Positions 19,872 to 35,544 of a stretch of 64,000 bases of DNA are shown one piece after another. Made by a program: the position numbers and the translations under genes. This stretch comes from Rhizopus arrhizus. Taxonomy: Eukaryota > Mucoromycota > Mucoromycetes > Mucorales > Rhizopodaceae. The DNA lies in assembly GCA_024220505.1 (NCBI GenBank), contig JAKZZE010000010.1, positions 62,001 to 126,000 on the forward strand, given 5' to 3'. Below the pieces are notes generated by a model. That model was not told the origin of the DNA, searched no databases, and saw only the letters and a program-made list of their open reading frames with translations. Positions within the stretch are counted from its first letter, which is position 1, and every line of letters begins with the position of its first letter.

Positions 19872-21968
19872 TTAATCAACTTCTTCAATAGAAGGACCAT
19901 CGGTTTCAGCAGTACTTCCAGCACCAGGGAAACCGCCGGGAGCAGCACCACCAGGGAAACCACCGGGAGCGGCACCAGGAGCGGCACCAGGAGCACCACC
20001 AGCTTGTTGATAGAACTTCATCATGATGGGGTTAGCAACTTCTTCCAATTCCTTTTGCTTGGATTCGTATTCTTCCTTGGAAGCTTCTTGAGATTCATCG
20101 AGCCACTTGATAGCTTCATCAACAGCAGCGTTAAGCTTGGTCTTATCGTCTTCGGGAAGAGCACCGCCAACCTTTTCATCTTGGAGGGTATTGCGGAGGT
20201 TGTAAGCGTAGGATTCGAGACCGTTCTTGGCTTGAATGCGAGAAGCAGCTTCTTCATCTTCAGCCTTATACTTTTCGGCATCGTTGACCATACGTTCAAT
20301 TTCTTCCTTGGAGAGACGACCCTTGTCGTTGGTGATGGTGATCTTGTTGGACTTACCAGTGGTCTTGTCAAGAGCAGAGACGTTCAAGATACCATTAGCA
20401 TCAACATCGAAGGTGACTTCAATTTGAGGAACACCACGAGGAGCAGGGGGAATACCAGACAACTCAAACTTACCGAGAAGGTTGTTATCCTTAGTACGAG
20501 CACGTTCACCTTCATATACTTGAATAAGGACACCAGGTTGATTATCAGCATAGGTAGAGAAGATTTCAGACTTCTTGGTGGGGACAGTAGTGTTACGTTT
20601 GATAAGAGCAGTCATAACACCACCAGCGGTTTCGATACCAAGAGAAAGAGGAGCAACATCCAAAAGGAGGAGGTCTTGAGTCTTTTCGGATGTGTCACCA
20701 GAGAGAATGGCAGCTTGGACGGCAGCACCGTAGGCAACAGCTTCATCAGGGTTGATGGACTTGTTGGGTTCCTTACCGTTGAAGAAGTCAGAGACCAACT
20801 TTTGGACCTTGGGGATACGAGTAGAACCACCAACGAGAACAATATCGTGAACTTGAGACTTATCAATCTTGGAGTCACGGAGAACCTTTTCAACAGGGTC
20901 CATGGTGTTACGGAAGAGATCTTGGTTCAATTCTTCAAAACGAGCACGGGTCAAAGAAGTATAGAAGTCAACACCTTCAAAGAGAGAGTCGATTTCAATG
21001 GTGGTTTGAGCGGCAGAAGACAAGGTACGCTTGGCACGTTCACAGGCAGTACGGAGACGACGGATGGCACGAGCATTACCAGTAATGTCCTTCTTGAACT
21101 TGCGCTTGAATTCTTGCATAAAGTGGTTAACGAGACGGTTATCGAAATCTTCACCACCCAAGTGAGTATCACCAGCAGTAGCCTTGACTTCAAAAATACC
21201 GTCTTCAATGGTCAAGAGGGAAACATCAAAGGTTCCACCACCCAAATCGAAAATCAAGACATTACGTTCACCTTCAACCTTCTTGTCCAAACCATAGGCA
21301 ATGGCAGCAGCAGTAGGTTCGTTGATGATACGTTGAACGTTCAAACCGGAAATCAAACCAGCATCCTTGGTGGCTTGACGTTGACCTATACAGTACACAT
21401 AAGTTTTCATGTTATCGTAAATAAAAAAAATTCAACTTACTGTCGTTGAAGTAAGCAGGAACGGTGATGACAGCGTTCTTAACAGTGGAACCGAGATAAG
21501 CTTCAGCAGTTTCCTTCATCTTAACGAGGATCATGGCAGAGATTTCTTCAGGAGTGAAAGTCTTGGTTTCACCCTTGTATTCAACTTGGATGAGAGGCTT
21601 AGATTCCTTGTCAACAACCTTGAAGGGCCAGTGCTTCATATCAGCTTGAACTTCAGCATCGTTGAAGCGACGACCGATCAAACGCTTAGCGTCGAAAACG
21701 GTGTTGTAAGGGTTCATGGCAACTTGGTTCTTGGCAGCATCACCAATAAGACGTTCACTGTCGGTGAAACCAACATAAGAGGGGGTAGTACGGTTACCTT
21801 GGTCATTGGCAATAATTTCAACACGATCGTTTTGCCAGACACCAACACAAGAATAGGTAGTACCCAAATCAATACCAACTATGAAAATAAGAATTGAGTA
21901 CCTTACCAAATGTAAAACCAGGGGGAGGGGGAGAGTCAAAATAACTTACCAGACTTTCCTTCAGACAT
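19872..21968 (-). CDS. HSP70: Cytosolic HSP70 chaperone (SSA type)
   Basis: Exons are 21950-21968 (19 nt), 21441-21878 and 19872-21385, giving 656 aa. The ATPase domain begins [15 protein letters not shown] and carries [15 protein letters not shown] and the phosphate-binding [14 protein letters not shown]. The peptide-binding domain follows. A Gly/Pro-rich linker (GGFPG-type repeats) leads to the C-terminal EEVD motif, which binds TPR co-chaperones and marks a cytosolic or nuclear member. Very strong codon bias indicates high expression. The bias also opens long antisense frames on the other strand, which are not genes. The tiny first exon ending MSEGKS is usual for fungal SSA genes with a 5' intron. 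Confidence 0.97.
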
Positions 21969-22123
21969 TATTATTTATTTTATAAGAAATAAAAAGGAAA
22001 AGAAAGCAAGTTGTCTTTTTCAGAATCTTATTAAATACACTTACACAAAAATTGTGACAAGTTTGGAATAACAAAGAAAGTCGTGGAATTTGTCATTTGT
22101 CTGAGATTATATTTATTTATTTT

Positions 22124-25100
22124 TTACTGTCCAATTTTAGCTACTTCGCAAATAGCACATACTTTGCCTTCATACTCAGGCTTATAAGATGCTTTACAAT
22201 AACAACAATCCTTTTTAGGTGAACCTCGATAGATTGGCTCAAAGCTGAAGGCACAGACATCGAATGGATTGTATTGATCGTAATTTAGTGTCAATTCATC
22301 TTGTAAAGTACGTTCACAAACGCCTTGAATCTTACGTGCCTATCGTCATAATCAAGTAAATAAGGATAAACCCTATATAAATATTATAGTTTCTACTTAT
22401 TACCTCGTCAGCAATCATAGGAGAAGGTGCCAATTCGAGTAATCGGGTAGCAAATCGAGAAGCGGTGCTAAAATTTTTAGCTCTAAAGGCTTGTTTTGTA
22501 GCCTGACGTAATGCTAAGTGCATATGTTTCACTTGCAGTTGACAGTGAGTAAAATAAGCTGCTAATTCCAGGGCACGCGTCAAATCTTCAGGGGAGGTGC
22601 CGTTAATAGATCGTCGTTTCTGTTCCATTGAGAGACCCAAGAGATACTCGCGACAGATATCTATCAATTGTACCAACTCTTGAGTTTCATCTTCACTTGT
22701 CGTCACAGTGAACAGGGCAATATGAATCAATTGTTTAAAGAGTTGGGCTGATGCAGCCAATCGACCGTTAGAAAAGAGTGTGTACGCTTGCTGAATCTGT
22801 GTTGATATTGTGTTTTGGAAGCTGTAAACTGTCACAGGTAAAGCATTACGAGGAGAAGATGACTCTGGGTTTCTACGGATAGGTACAGCCGCAGCCGCAC
22901 AAACTTGAGATGTATAGGCACGGGAGGCTTGATAGATAGCCAAAAAGTGAGGCTTAAGAGGTTCAAATTGAACAATACCCTTTTGTCGGTTGAGGATCTG
23001 CATAGCACTGTCAAATGCACCAGCTGCAATGTGATCAGCAGCAATGTTTGAGTTTTGTGTCCAAATCATGCTTTCGCTCACACCTTCAGTAGGAGCAACA
23101 AATTCAGCTGTCTCTTTGGCAGCGACATGACCCAATTCGGCATCCAATTCAGCTTTAAGATCATCGTCGTCCCAACCACCACCTTCTTCTGCATCACCAA
23201 ATTCATCATCGTTTGTGTTCAAAAGATCATCGCCTGTGGGTTTAACAGTAGCTGCTAATCCCAAATCATCATCATCATCGCCCCAGTCACCACCTGCTTC
23301 ATCAATTGCGTCATCGTCGTACGTAAAATTGGGCTTGTTCATCACAGAGCTTATATCGCCTGCTACCTGTGGTTGTTGTTGCTGTTGTCTGATAAAAGCT
23401 CCTTCAAAGAAACTCTTGGAAACAGTCAACAGTGGCCAATTGGGGTCTTCCAGCTGAACGACTGGTTGAGGAATAGAAGGTAAGGCATCATCCATCGAAG
23501 GTAACTCGATTTCGTCTTCTGTTTTTCCAGCAGTGGCCAAGATCGATTCGGCTTGTTCAGTCAATCCATGTGATTTCGCAGTCATGTAAGCCAAAGGTAA
23601 TTGTCCAACATCCAAGAGTAATTGAATACGTTCTTCTATATCGCCCAAATAAACAGAGTTTTGGAATCGTTGCATAGGATCATTTTGAAGCTTGGAGATT
23701 TCCAACATTTTAGAAAGATTTGCTTGATTGCCTTCCAACAAATACAAGAAAGATAACTTATCCATTTTTTTGATACGTTGGTAACATAATTCAACAATCT
23801 AATTATACAGAAGGAAAAGGGAATTAGCCTTACATAATTACAATTGTATAAAAAAAAAGTAATGCTTAATTACCTTGTAGTTACCATGGCTCAAGGCTTC
23901 AGCGCTTAGCTTGGCCCAGTGATCAGGTTTATTCATAGCCTTTGCTGTCTCCAAAGCAACATCTAAGTTACCACATTCTAAGGCTAGCTCAAACCGGGTC
24001 TTATCATCTCTGACAAAATGCAAAGCAATCTCTGGGTATCCCTTCTTTTGCAAGTAAGCAATGATGGATTGACCAACCAGGTTAGAGGTACGAATGATGT
24101 GAAGAACTTCATCGTATTGCTTCTTGACAAGTGCCAACTTGAAACGGTATTCAGTTGGATCAATAGCAATCTCACGTACCTTACCATCACGGTCTAAGGC
24201 GTAAAGCTTTTTACCCTTCATACGAGTCAAATAAACAGGTTGATCAAGAGTACGGACAATACCATTATCACCCTCCGTCAGAGCATATTTGATGTGGTTC
24301 AATGTACAATAGATCAAAACGCTGGCGTCATCCCAAGTAGCACTCTTGATGCGGATTGTTTCATGAATCTGACTTGATTGCTTTAACTCCTTGGTGGCAA
24401 TTGTGATTGTATGCTTACTTAACAAGGCAACCATGGACATATCATTTGACCAAACAACATATTTGATAGATGAGACTGCCAATTCAGCTATTGCACGACG
24501 CTGTTGAATGTCAAATAGGATAACAGAGGTAGGCGTGGCCATTAATAATGAACTAGGTCCAGCATAAAAGATATCAGTGACTTGACCAGGTGTTTTGAAT
24601 GATTTGGTTTCCTTGTTGGAAAGATCGCGGATTTCAATTGTTTGGTTCACCTTATCAAAGACTGCAAATCGGTTGCGGGCAATGAAGAGAGCAGCGTGGC
24701 CTGTACCCTTCATTGAGTCATTCGAAGGCTCTTGTAAGCTACCACCCAAATTTTTGGGTAAACGGTAAAGTTCATAGGCGCCACCTTCATAAGGAGAGGT
24801 CAACAAGACGGCACGTTCAGCAGGGTTATAGGACAATGTGCGAGGTGCAACAAACTGTGAACCCAACTTGCGAACAGACATTACTTCTTGATTGGCTGTG
24901 CTTGGGAAATCATGGATATGCAAGATATTATTCTTGACATAGAACAGTTCATTGTTGTGTACTTGGAAAGCAGGGCGCTCCCTTTCAAGCTTAAAGACAA
25001 TCAAACCGCTATCATGACCAGCAGCAAATAAGTTGAGTTCAGGATGAGAAGTCAAAACCCAGAAGCGATCGTGATCTCTTCGGAAAGTGGCTACTGCTGT

Positions 25101-26194
25101 ACGTTTTGTCAAGTCCCAAACACGAATGGTTTTATCTTCACTATCAGACAAAATGAGATCTTGATGAGGATGAAAAACGGCACTAGAAACATTATTGTAG
25201 TGGCCACGACAGCTGTCAACTTCCCAAGCTTTTGTGTCTATAGAAAAAAAAACATTCCATTTAATCGACTTTTTGCATTTTGCCGTTTTCTTTTTTCTTT
25301 ACCATTCATTCTCCAAAGCTTCACTTGACGATCATCACCTGCAGAAATGATTAAAGGTAAAGTAGGATGGAAAGAGGCCCAGTTAACACCATGGTCATGG
25401 CCTTCTAATACATACTTGACCATCACATCCGTTGTTCCAAACATATCTCCGCCAGGTCCAGCACGATTGATGTCTTCAAAGGACATGGCAGTTGGAGCTT
25501 GAGATTTTTTACGTAAACCTGTATAGAATGTTATTTATTGGCTCTCTTCAATTATTATCTATTTTACCTGTAATATCCCATACACGAACAGTTTGATCCA
25601 TTGAGGCTGACACAATCAAGTCTGTCTTGGGATGAAATTGAGCACACATCACATAATGGTTATGTCCTGTCAAGATGGCAATACAAGTTCTTGATTGCCA
25701 GTTCCAAATACGAATGGTTTGATCGTCTGAAGCAGAGATAATCCAGGGTAACTCGTGGTGGAAAAAGACGGTACGAACATAGTCGAGATGACCGTTCAAT
25801 GTAAATAAGCAACGACGGGTCTTATAATTCCAAACTTTGATCTTATAATCATCGCCACCAGAGACAAATAAAGGTTGAGTGGGATGGAATGAAATACCTC
25901 TTACAGGTCCTAAAGAGAAAAATGATGAGAACAAAAGAACGAGAGAAAAAAGACAATTCATTTACCATCATGTTCTTCAAAACGTTCGAGTAATGTGCCC
26001 ATTCGATAATCCCAAAGTTGAATGCAGCCATTATGTAAAGAGGCTAGAATCCAGGGACGCTTAGGGTGAAAAGCAATACCTTTAACACGATTGCTTTTTG
26101 ATTCAAACTATTCAAGTCGAGAAATATGAGAAATGATGCTGCAAAAGTCCACCCTATTTTTTGTTTCTATTTGTACCTTTGTAAGCATCTGCAT
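22124..26194 (-). CDS. COP1: Coatomer subunit alpha (alpha-COP)
   Basis: Seven exons: 26177-26194, 25966-26107, 25568-25909, 25303-25518, 23874-25237, 22404-23798 and 22124-22339. Together they give 1230 aa, the normal family size. The N-terminus [20 protein letters not shown] starts the first WD40 propeller, with repeats such as [12 protein letters not shown] and [14 protein letters not shown] second propeller and an alpha-solenoid follow. An acidic linker with many Asp lies in exon 6. The C-terminal domain ends with CxxC-rich sequence ([19 protein letters not shown]) that binds epsilon-COP. It forms the COPI coat for Golgi-to-ER transport and recognises di-lysine cargo. The first exon is only 18 nt. 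Exon joins are all consistent in frame. Confidence 0.96.
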
Positions 26195-27341
26195 TTTTGT
26201 TTCAATCAATTGATGTCTTTCTTTTATTCACTACTACAAGTTTGTTACTAAATATCTGTACATGTACGCGTATGTGCTTATAATTTAAGCTGATTCTAAC
26301 CTTTTACTTTTTCTTGAAATAAGTTCTATTTTAATAATTCTATTGAAAAATTGTATGAATTTTTGATAATTTAAGCAAAAGTAACCTTCGTTTTTACATA
26401 CTCAAAAGATAGAGACTTGCTGCTTTCACCTTTTTTTCTGTTGACTTAAAAGATGGCCAAAAATGAAAAGAAAAAAAAAAAGTTGAAACAATAAAGTACG
26501 GCTTTGCGCCTTCACCTATATTTTTGGGTATAAACGGAGATTGTATATTTAATAAGTAACAGCCAATAAGATAATCCTTCATGACGTGTCAAGACAATAT
26601 TCCGTACCTGTTCACACGAGAAGAGCATGTAAAAGGTCTAGAGTACTTGGGAATTTTAGTAGATAAGTTATCCTAGAGTAAAAAGAGGAAACTCGGTTGA
26701 GAAATGACAGCTTGTTACGCAGTAATAGAAAAATGGCTCAACTTTTTAAAAAGGTGAATTATTATATTTGAGATAAGATATTATCCTTGGTAATAGCATT
26801 GCTACTTTCACAGCATCTGCAGACATTTGTTTTGCTTCAAGAATGTATTTTTTGGATGAAAAAGATAGTTTACTATCTTGCTGTATAATAACCAAGTAAA
26901 GCAAGCGCATACAAAGTACTTGAATTTAATACGAATAGATGCAAAAAAGTGCTCAAATATTGAAAAATAAATAATCCAACATTTAAAAAAAGCAGACTAT
27001 TTGAATGACAGATGTTCTGCAACCCTTGTAACATCTAATATTGCTTGCTTTATCTGTTCATCAATAGTGGATGAATTGTTGACCGGAAATAAAATATCTC
27101 CAGTCCATGTCATTTGTTACGTACAAGTGCTTTGCCTTAAGCTTGGATATATGCTGTCCAATTCACTAATATCTATAACTCTAGATGTAAAATTAATATG
27201 ACAACTACATAATTAAATAAATATACGAATCATATTTACTGAAAAAAAGAAGAGGTCTCATAAATCATGAACAGCTTCTGACTTTTAAATGTATATTCTC
27301 ATCATCATTTCTCTTTCTTTTCTTCTCCTGTACAAAATTTT
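26195..27341. other. Divergent intergenic region between COP1 and GPI8
   Basis: AT-rich, about 1.15 kb, and shared upstream DNA for two oppositely transcribed secretory-pathway genes. A short frame at 27001-27201 has no signature. No RNA gene is visible. Confidence 0.45.
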
Positions 27342-28654
27342 ATGAAAGGATTATTATTGTTACTCTTCTTTTTTACCTTTATTCTTTGTCAGCAAGAACC
27401 TATTGAAGGCTTCTTTAGTCAAAGTGGACATACTAACAACTGGGCTGTTTTAGTAAAAAAAATCCAACAGAAAAATATTTTGATTACTAATATTTTCATA
27501 GGTATGCACCTCCCGCTTTTGGTTCAATTATCGACATGTTGCCAACACACTTTCAATTTATCGTACAGTTAAACGTCTAGGTATTCCTGACTCCAACATC
27601 ATCCTTATGCTTGCAGACGATGTGTCTTGTAATGCACGCAATCGATATCCTGCTACTGTTTACAATAACGCTGCTCGTCATCTTGACCTGTACGGCGATA
27701 ATGTAGAAGTGGACTATCGCGGCTATGAAGTGACAGTAGAAAACTTTATACGTATGCTCACAGGTCGTGTGGCACCCAATACACCAAGGTCCAAACGACT
27801 CTTGTCAGACGATCGATCCAACATCTTGGTTTACATGACTGGACACGGAGGCAATGAATTTTTAAAGTTCCAAGATGCAGAGGAAATTAGTGCGTATGAC
27901 TTGGCAGATGCGTTCAAGCAAATGGCAGAAAAGAAGAGATATAATGAAATCTTGTTTATGGTTGATACATGTCAAGCAAACACGATGTATAGTCAAATCA
28001 ATTCAACCAATATATTAGCTACTGGAAGCAGTGAATTACATGAAAGCTCCTACTCGGTAAATAAAAATAGTAAAGAAAGGGGATTATAGATTATTAATTA
28101 TCATTAGCATCATACGGACCATGATATTGGTGTTGCAGTCATTGATAGCTATACTTACTATAACTTGGAGTTTTTAGAAAATATAGATATGACAAGTGAC
28201 AAAACTCTTCAGGACTTGGTAATTGTGTAGAAATACTAAAGAAGTAAAAGATAATAACATGGAAATTGAAACAGTTTAGCACATATGATCCTGCCAAAAT
28301 TGCTTCTCATCCTGGTATTCGTTCAGATTTATTTCATCGTCCCTTAGACAAAGTAAAAGTGACAGACTTCTTTGGAAATGTACAAAATGTTGAATTAACC
28401 AAGGCAAAATACCCTTTAGAAGAAGACGAGATAATTCATGTAAATTATTTAAACTAAAAGGATTCAAACATCTAAACATGTAACTGTCATAGACACACGA
28501 ACCTGTATCCCGTGTAGAAAATAATCATACATCAACTCACAATCATTTATATCATTCATTCCTTGTTCAAAAAGACAATGGTTTTATTTCTTCTTTATTG
28601 GGCATGGCTTCTATTATAGCCATTGCTTATTTCACATATACAACATTGATGTAA
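27342..28654 (+). CDS. GPI8: GPI-anchor transamidase catalytic subunit
   Basis: Cleaves the C-terminal signal of precursor proteins in the ER and attaches the GPI anchor. Exons: 27342-27452, 27502-28056, 28108-28218, 28275-28439 and 28493-28654, giving 367 aa. A signal peptide is followed by [20 protein letters not shown], which only forms when the first intron is removed. Catalytic residues of this C13 (legumain-like) peptidase are visible: His in MTGHGGNEF and Cys in [26 protein letters not shown] spans the next junction. Exon 5 supplies the single C-terminal membrane segment and a short lumen-distal tail. If the last intron is retained the frame stops at 28455-28457 and the membrane anchor is lost. 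Confidence 0.94.
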
Positions 28655-30745
28655 ATAAAAATGTACACATGCATCCTCACCTCAACATTTATGGAATCTT
28701 CAATAAATACATGGAGGTAGAAAGGCATGCGTATTAATTATTATAGGCTTTCATGCTGGTCATGCAAAATAATGTCTTTATTATGTATGAGCCCTTTCAG
28801 GTGAAGCCAGAAAAAAAGAGAAAAAAAGAGAAGGTTAAAGAAAAAGAAAAAAATTCAAAGATTCCCTGATATGTTTAACTGTAACACAAAAGTCATGGTA
28901 AAAATAATTTCAAACTCATCTTTTCTTTCTATAACTATTTAGCTCAAATGGCCTTGCTTTGAACTCGATTGAATACAAAAAACAAATATATAAAAATAGT
29001 AGATAATTTTTTTCCAAATCTGTATAAAACAATAGCGGAAACTATTCATTTATAGGAAAAAAAAATATTTGATCATTCTAATTGTTGATATTAAAAATCG
29101 TATAACCAAAGAAGGAAGGATATTGTAGGTATCTACATAAGAAATGTATTGAATCTTCAATAGCAGTAGCTTTGAATAAAAAACCAGTAAGATTCGGGGG
29201 GGAGGCGCAATCAAGAGATCAAGCATATCAAAGGTATAAAACAGCCATTTTTAACCTGTCATGAATGTGTTGTTTAGGAATTCATAATGATTGATACGGA
29301 AGGGACATTCATACCTTCAAAAGAATTGAGTGACCTTGGACTATATAATATACTCTCAAACTCAATAACAAAGACATCCTGAACCTTGAGCAATCAGTGA
29401 TTTTAATATAAAATACAATACACACTAGCTTATGTCTAACTCATTAAACATCTTGAAAGAACGGGAGAAAAACATTAAAAAGTATATTTAGTATTACAAC
29501 GATACACTGCCATTTTAAAAGAAAACTAAGTAAAGTCTTAATTAAAATTTAACAATTCTTAAATACAAGTGACACTGAAGAAAGTTAATAACTATATATT
29601 ACATAACTAGTCTCTGTGGACTTCGATCATCGAACTTCTTTTTTCATAAATGGCTTTTATAAATAATACTTATTATATATGTTGGAATGGCTTTTCTTGC
29701 CATTGCACTTGTGCTGGGTTATATTCATAACATACATTAATTGGAGGTTTGTGACACAAGATTCATCGTAGACATCTTGCTTCTACTTTAATACTCTTTT
29801 TTTCCTTTGTATCTTTGTACAATCAACCCAACTAATTTTGCTGCTTGTTACAAAATTGCATTATAAAAGCAATACACAAACCTTAGCTAGGATATACTAG
29901 TCTTTTTCTTCATTTCATTGCTTATTTTTGTATTCTTCAATTTTATCAGTATTGTAATCGTCTTTAATATCTCGAGGTTACAAGATAGTTTTGTAATTAA
30001 TCCTTAGGATCGATAAAGATCAAATTGCTTTCGGGGATGTATTATTTAAAAAGCCTTTAATATCTTACTTACTCTTGCTATGCTCAAAGCTCTAAGCTAT
30101 AATATCTCTTTGAAGAATAAAATACCTTTCTAACCTTGATACTTATTCTCTATTAGAAGCTTCAGTAGTAATCCTTAAAAAAAAAGCATCGGATTCAGAA
30201 TGAGTTGCGAAAGGAGCAACTCAGATCTAAATGTATTTCGCTTCTAAAAGGAGAATGCTATGAATCCTATCAATTCGAGAGTAAACTTGTTGGAAGCAGT
30301 TATTTCAACTATGCAGGTTTCATATAAATTATTCTTTACACGTAATGAGTGTTTTCTTCAAATGCTACTAGTGTAAAAACATGTCCGATCATATACTAAC
30401 GCATTAGCCCTTAAACTGATGAGGCAGTACTTCATAGTTTAGATCGATTACTTTCACAGTCAACCCCTTGCAGATTTAAACCTTTCTAATTTATAATGAT
30501 ATAAATCCTTATTTTATCTTGAATCTTTCTATTCATTTTGTGCTTATTTTAAAAAAATAAACAGTTTAATAAACATCCTGTCTTTGCCTAACATAAAACG
30601 TTACAACGCAACAGTAATCACATTTTAGTATAACAGTCACGTTTCAAGTATATGTTTATCATTATGTGATTCTGTTATTTTATGGATTTGAACAGTATCT
30701 ATCACGACTTTAATGTTTAGAAAACAAAGCACTGCCTTTTTCTAG

Positions 30746-30779
<34 letters not shown>

Positions 30780-31347
30780 AAATTCAACAATTATAGAGTT
30801 AATGTTTATTCCTTTACAAGCGCACATTATTTTTCTTCTCAAATTCATTGTTTTAAATGAGATAGCCTGCTTCTCTAATATTTTAGTTAAGTACAGTATC
30901 CAACACTTTTTTTTTTCTTTTTTTATTTCCGTCCAGTTATTTCTGAGTCTGCAAACTCAATCTCTAAAAAGTAAAATAGAAAGAATTTATATGTAATCCA
31001 CCCCTTCCCTCTCTCTATTTCTCTCTTTTTCTCCCCAATTCAGAAACGCATTTGATGTGGAATGATTAGATTATTCTTAAAAGGAGAAATAAAAACCTTA
31101 CTAAAACAAACCATTGGCAGTAAAAATGAAAATTTCTTAATAGAGCCAATCAAGATCGAATCCACATAAACATTTATTGACCGCATTTTAATAATTTTTA
31201 TATCTCTCTCTTTTCTGCTCCACAGTTTTTGTGTGTGTGTGTTTGTGTGTGCATACATAAAATACTTGCTTAAAATAGAAAGTGTGAGAAAGAGAGAGGA
31301 ATAAAGGGTCTGCTGTTGTATTTTAGAATAGAAGAAATACATGAAAC
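28655..31347. other. Long AT-rich intergenic region (2.7 kb)
   Basis: Contains purine-rich tracts near 28800-28850, a 27-base T run near 30746-30772 and a CT-rich stretch (31000-31040). A GT/CA stretch lies near 31230. Short frames such as 30802-30996 are low-complexity. I see no gene, tRNA or transposon end. Confidence 0.45.
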
Positions 31348-33269
<1,922 letters not shown>

Positions 33270-33691
33270 TTTTAATTTTTTTTTTTCTTTTTTTTTTTAC
33301 TATGTATGTTTATCGAATAATAGTAATAGTAGTAGTAATAGCATTAGTAATAATAGTAATAATAATAATATAACAACAATAATTGCATAAACCAAGTTTT
33401 GTATAATGAACCATTTTTTATTGACAAGAACAATAAAGAACATGAGAGTCAGTTTGAATCGCTTTGGTTCATTTTTGACAGACAACAATATCTCTTGCTT
33501 CATTTTCTAGGTGGAGGAGGATAAGGATTAGGAGCAGGAGGCTTGGATGGTTTACCAGACATTTTTTAATTTTATATATAAAAAAGCTTATATAGTCAAG
33601 TGAAAAAAGAGAGAGAGAGAGAGGGTATATATCCTACTCGTTTGTTGTCAAAACTTTTTATTGGCAACATTTAAAAAAGATTGACGACATT
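33270..33691. other. Gap between kinase and ARP2, with a possible mini-ORF
   Basis: On the minus strand a 20-codon Pro-rich frame starts at 33562 (MSGKPSKPPAPNPY). TATA-like sequence lies just upstream of it. It may be a genuine micro-protein, but I cannot support that. A TAA/TAG-rich microsatellite (33318-33372) lies in the 3' end of the region. Confidence 0.25.
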
Positions 33692-35287
33692 TTATGAAGT
33701 TGAACCCAGTACACCCATTTTATCTAATGCACGAGATCCTGATTCTTCCCATTCTTGTTTAGTAACCCACCATGATTCTTTATCCTTCATAATATCAGCA
33801 AGTACTGCACCACCAAGGTATACCATATGTTTACGTCGAGGAGGATCCTCAATACGAATCTTGAATTTCTATAATATAATTATTCAGATTTTGCTTACAA
33901 TCGCAACTTGTCTATGGCTTACACTTAATCTGCTTGCATCTCCTTCCAATACGTTTATAAGATAGAGTTGTTTCATTTCCTTTTCTAAACGACTGGGTAG
34001 ACCAGGATACATGGTAGATCCACCAGAGAGTACAATATGTTTATAAAGATCTGCACGGATATCAATGTCTGCTGATTGAATGGTATTGAACAGCATTTCT
34101 AGATTTCACAAAAATAGTGAGCTCTTTTATGTGAATGGTATTTGCTTTCTTTTTTACCTGCCATGCCTGGAGCTTCAACATCAATCAAGTTTGGTTGGAA
34201 TAAGCATTCAGGTGCTTCGAAACGCTCTGATCCCACCTTGATAATACGTCCATCAGGAAGCTTGGATAGATGTAAGTGACAAGTATACGCATGTGTTTAT
34301 GTGGAAACAAACCTCATAGCTTTCTACTAATGTAGTAGTTTCATTACCCAGTTTTTGATCTAATTCAAGATCGTAACTTTTTTTAAAATTAGTTGTCGTG
34401 TACGTGTGACGCATGATAAAGTATACCTCACATAACAAAGCTTCTCCTTCACTTGGCGGATAGTTTCAAAATCAGCAGTACGATTAAATGCATATCCTCT
34501 ATGGAGTAATAACTTGATTAAATATCTAGTAACATGACGACCTGCAACATCCAAACGACGAGTCAAGTTGGCAGGTGCGTAACCTTGATAAACAGGTACC
34601 TAATGGAAAAACCTATGAGCCCCCTATTTTCCTTGGTCGTCTCTTCTTTTTCTCTTACAATGTGCGTCACTCCATCTCCAGAGTCAACCACCACACCAGA
34701 CATCAACCCTATAATCGTTTGTTAATCTTTCTCGTATTCTCTCTCTTTCATATAAAGTATACCTTGAGCAAAAAGAGTCAATACAGCTTGGATAGCTACA
34801 TAAATCCCCTGAAATCCATATTCTTCAAACATGATTTGTGCCATATGTTCTCTATTCTGTTTAGGGTTCATAGGCGCTTCAGTCAGCAATATCTTTGAGT
34901 CTCTAGGATCGACCTTTAACTTTTCATCAAATGTATAATTCCACAAGTGACGCATATCTTCCCAGTTACGAATAATACCATTCTCCATCGGATATGACAT
35001 TTGAAGAATGTTTCGAAGTTGAGCAGCTTCATCACCTACCATAACGTCTTTCACTTCCAAGTTACCAACTTGTTCTTCAGCACGTAAAATAGGTCGACCG
35101 ACAACACTGGGAAATACGTGTTCAGGGAAATTAGAACCTGCATAACCGCACTTTACAAACTATAAAAAGATGGAAACGAGTTAATGAACGGGAGGTTATT
35201 CATTTAAAATTTCTCAGAATGTTCATATTATATAAAAGACTTTACACCAGTACCGTTGTCGACCACAAGTGTTTTTGAAGCATTCAT
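33692..35287 (-). CDS. ARP2: Actin-related protein 2 (Arp2/3 complex)
   Basis: Eight exons: 35246-35287, 34763-35159, 34659-34708, 34427-34599, 34313-34376, 34158-34260, 33923-34098 and 33692-33868, giving 393 aa. That is the expected Arp2 length. Arp2 with Arp3 forms the template from which a branched actin filament grows. The actin fold is clear: [28 protein letters not shown], the Arp2-typical [22 protein letters not shown], then [20 protein letters not shown] (second phosphate loop) and [19 protein letters not shown]. It ends with [19 protein letters not shown] and a WW-containing C-terminus. It is divergent from ATP1; the two start codons are 257 bp apart. Confidence 0.96.
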
Positions 35288-35544
35288 TTCTTTTTTTTTT
35301 CAGTGTGATAAAGAAACAAACACTCTTCCTTCTGTCATAAAAGTAATTAATTTTCATCTACCGCCTTGTATTCCAACACCGATCATAATGATGACATAGT
35401 GATGAGTGACGTAAAAAATTCGCTTGAGAAGTACCCCCTTTCAAAAAATTTCCCTGGGTGCAGAGACTCAGTAGAGTGACTAAAAAAATTTTCCCAATTA
35501 TTTTTTTTACTTCTTTCTTTACTAAACCCACCCAGTATACAACA
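35288..35544. promoter_or_regulatory. Bidirectional promoter region ARP2/ATP1
   Basis: Only 257 bp separate two start codons on opposite strands, so both core promoters must lie here. The sequence holds T-rich tracts near both starts. I could not assign a TATA box with confidence. Confidence 0.5.

Noticed and set aside
19836..21449. 537-codon plus-strand open frame
   Set aside because: It lies antisense to HSP70 and results from that gene's strong codon bias. No protein family signature.
33300..33503. Leu-rich minus-strand frame
   Set aside because: It is the TAA/TAG microsatellite read as Leu and Ile; low-complexity only.
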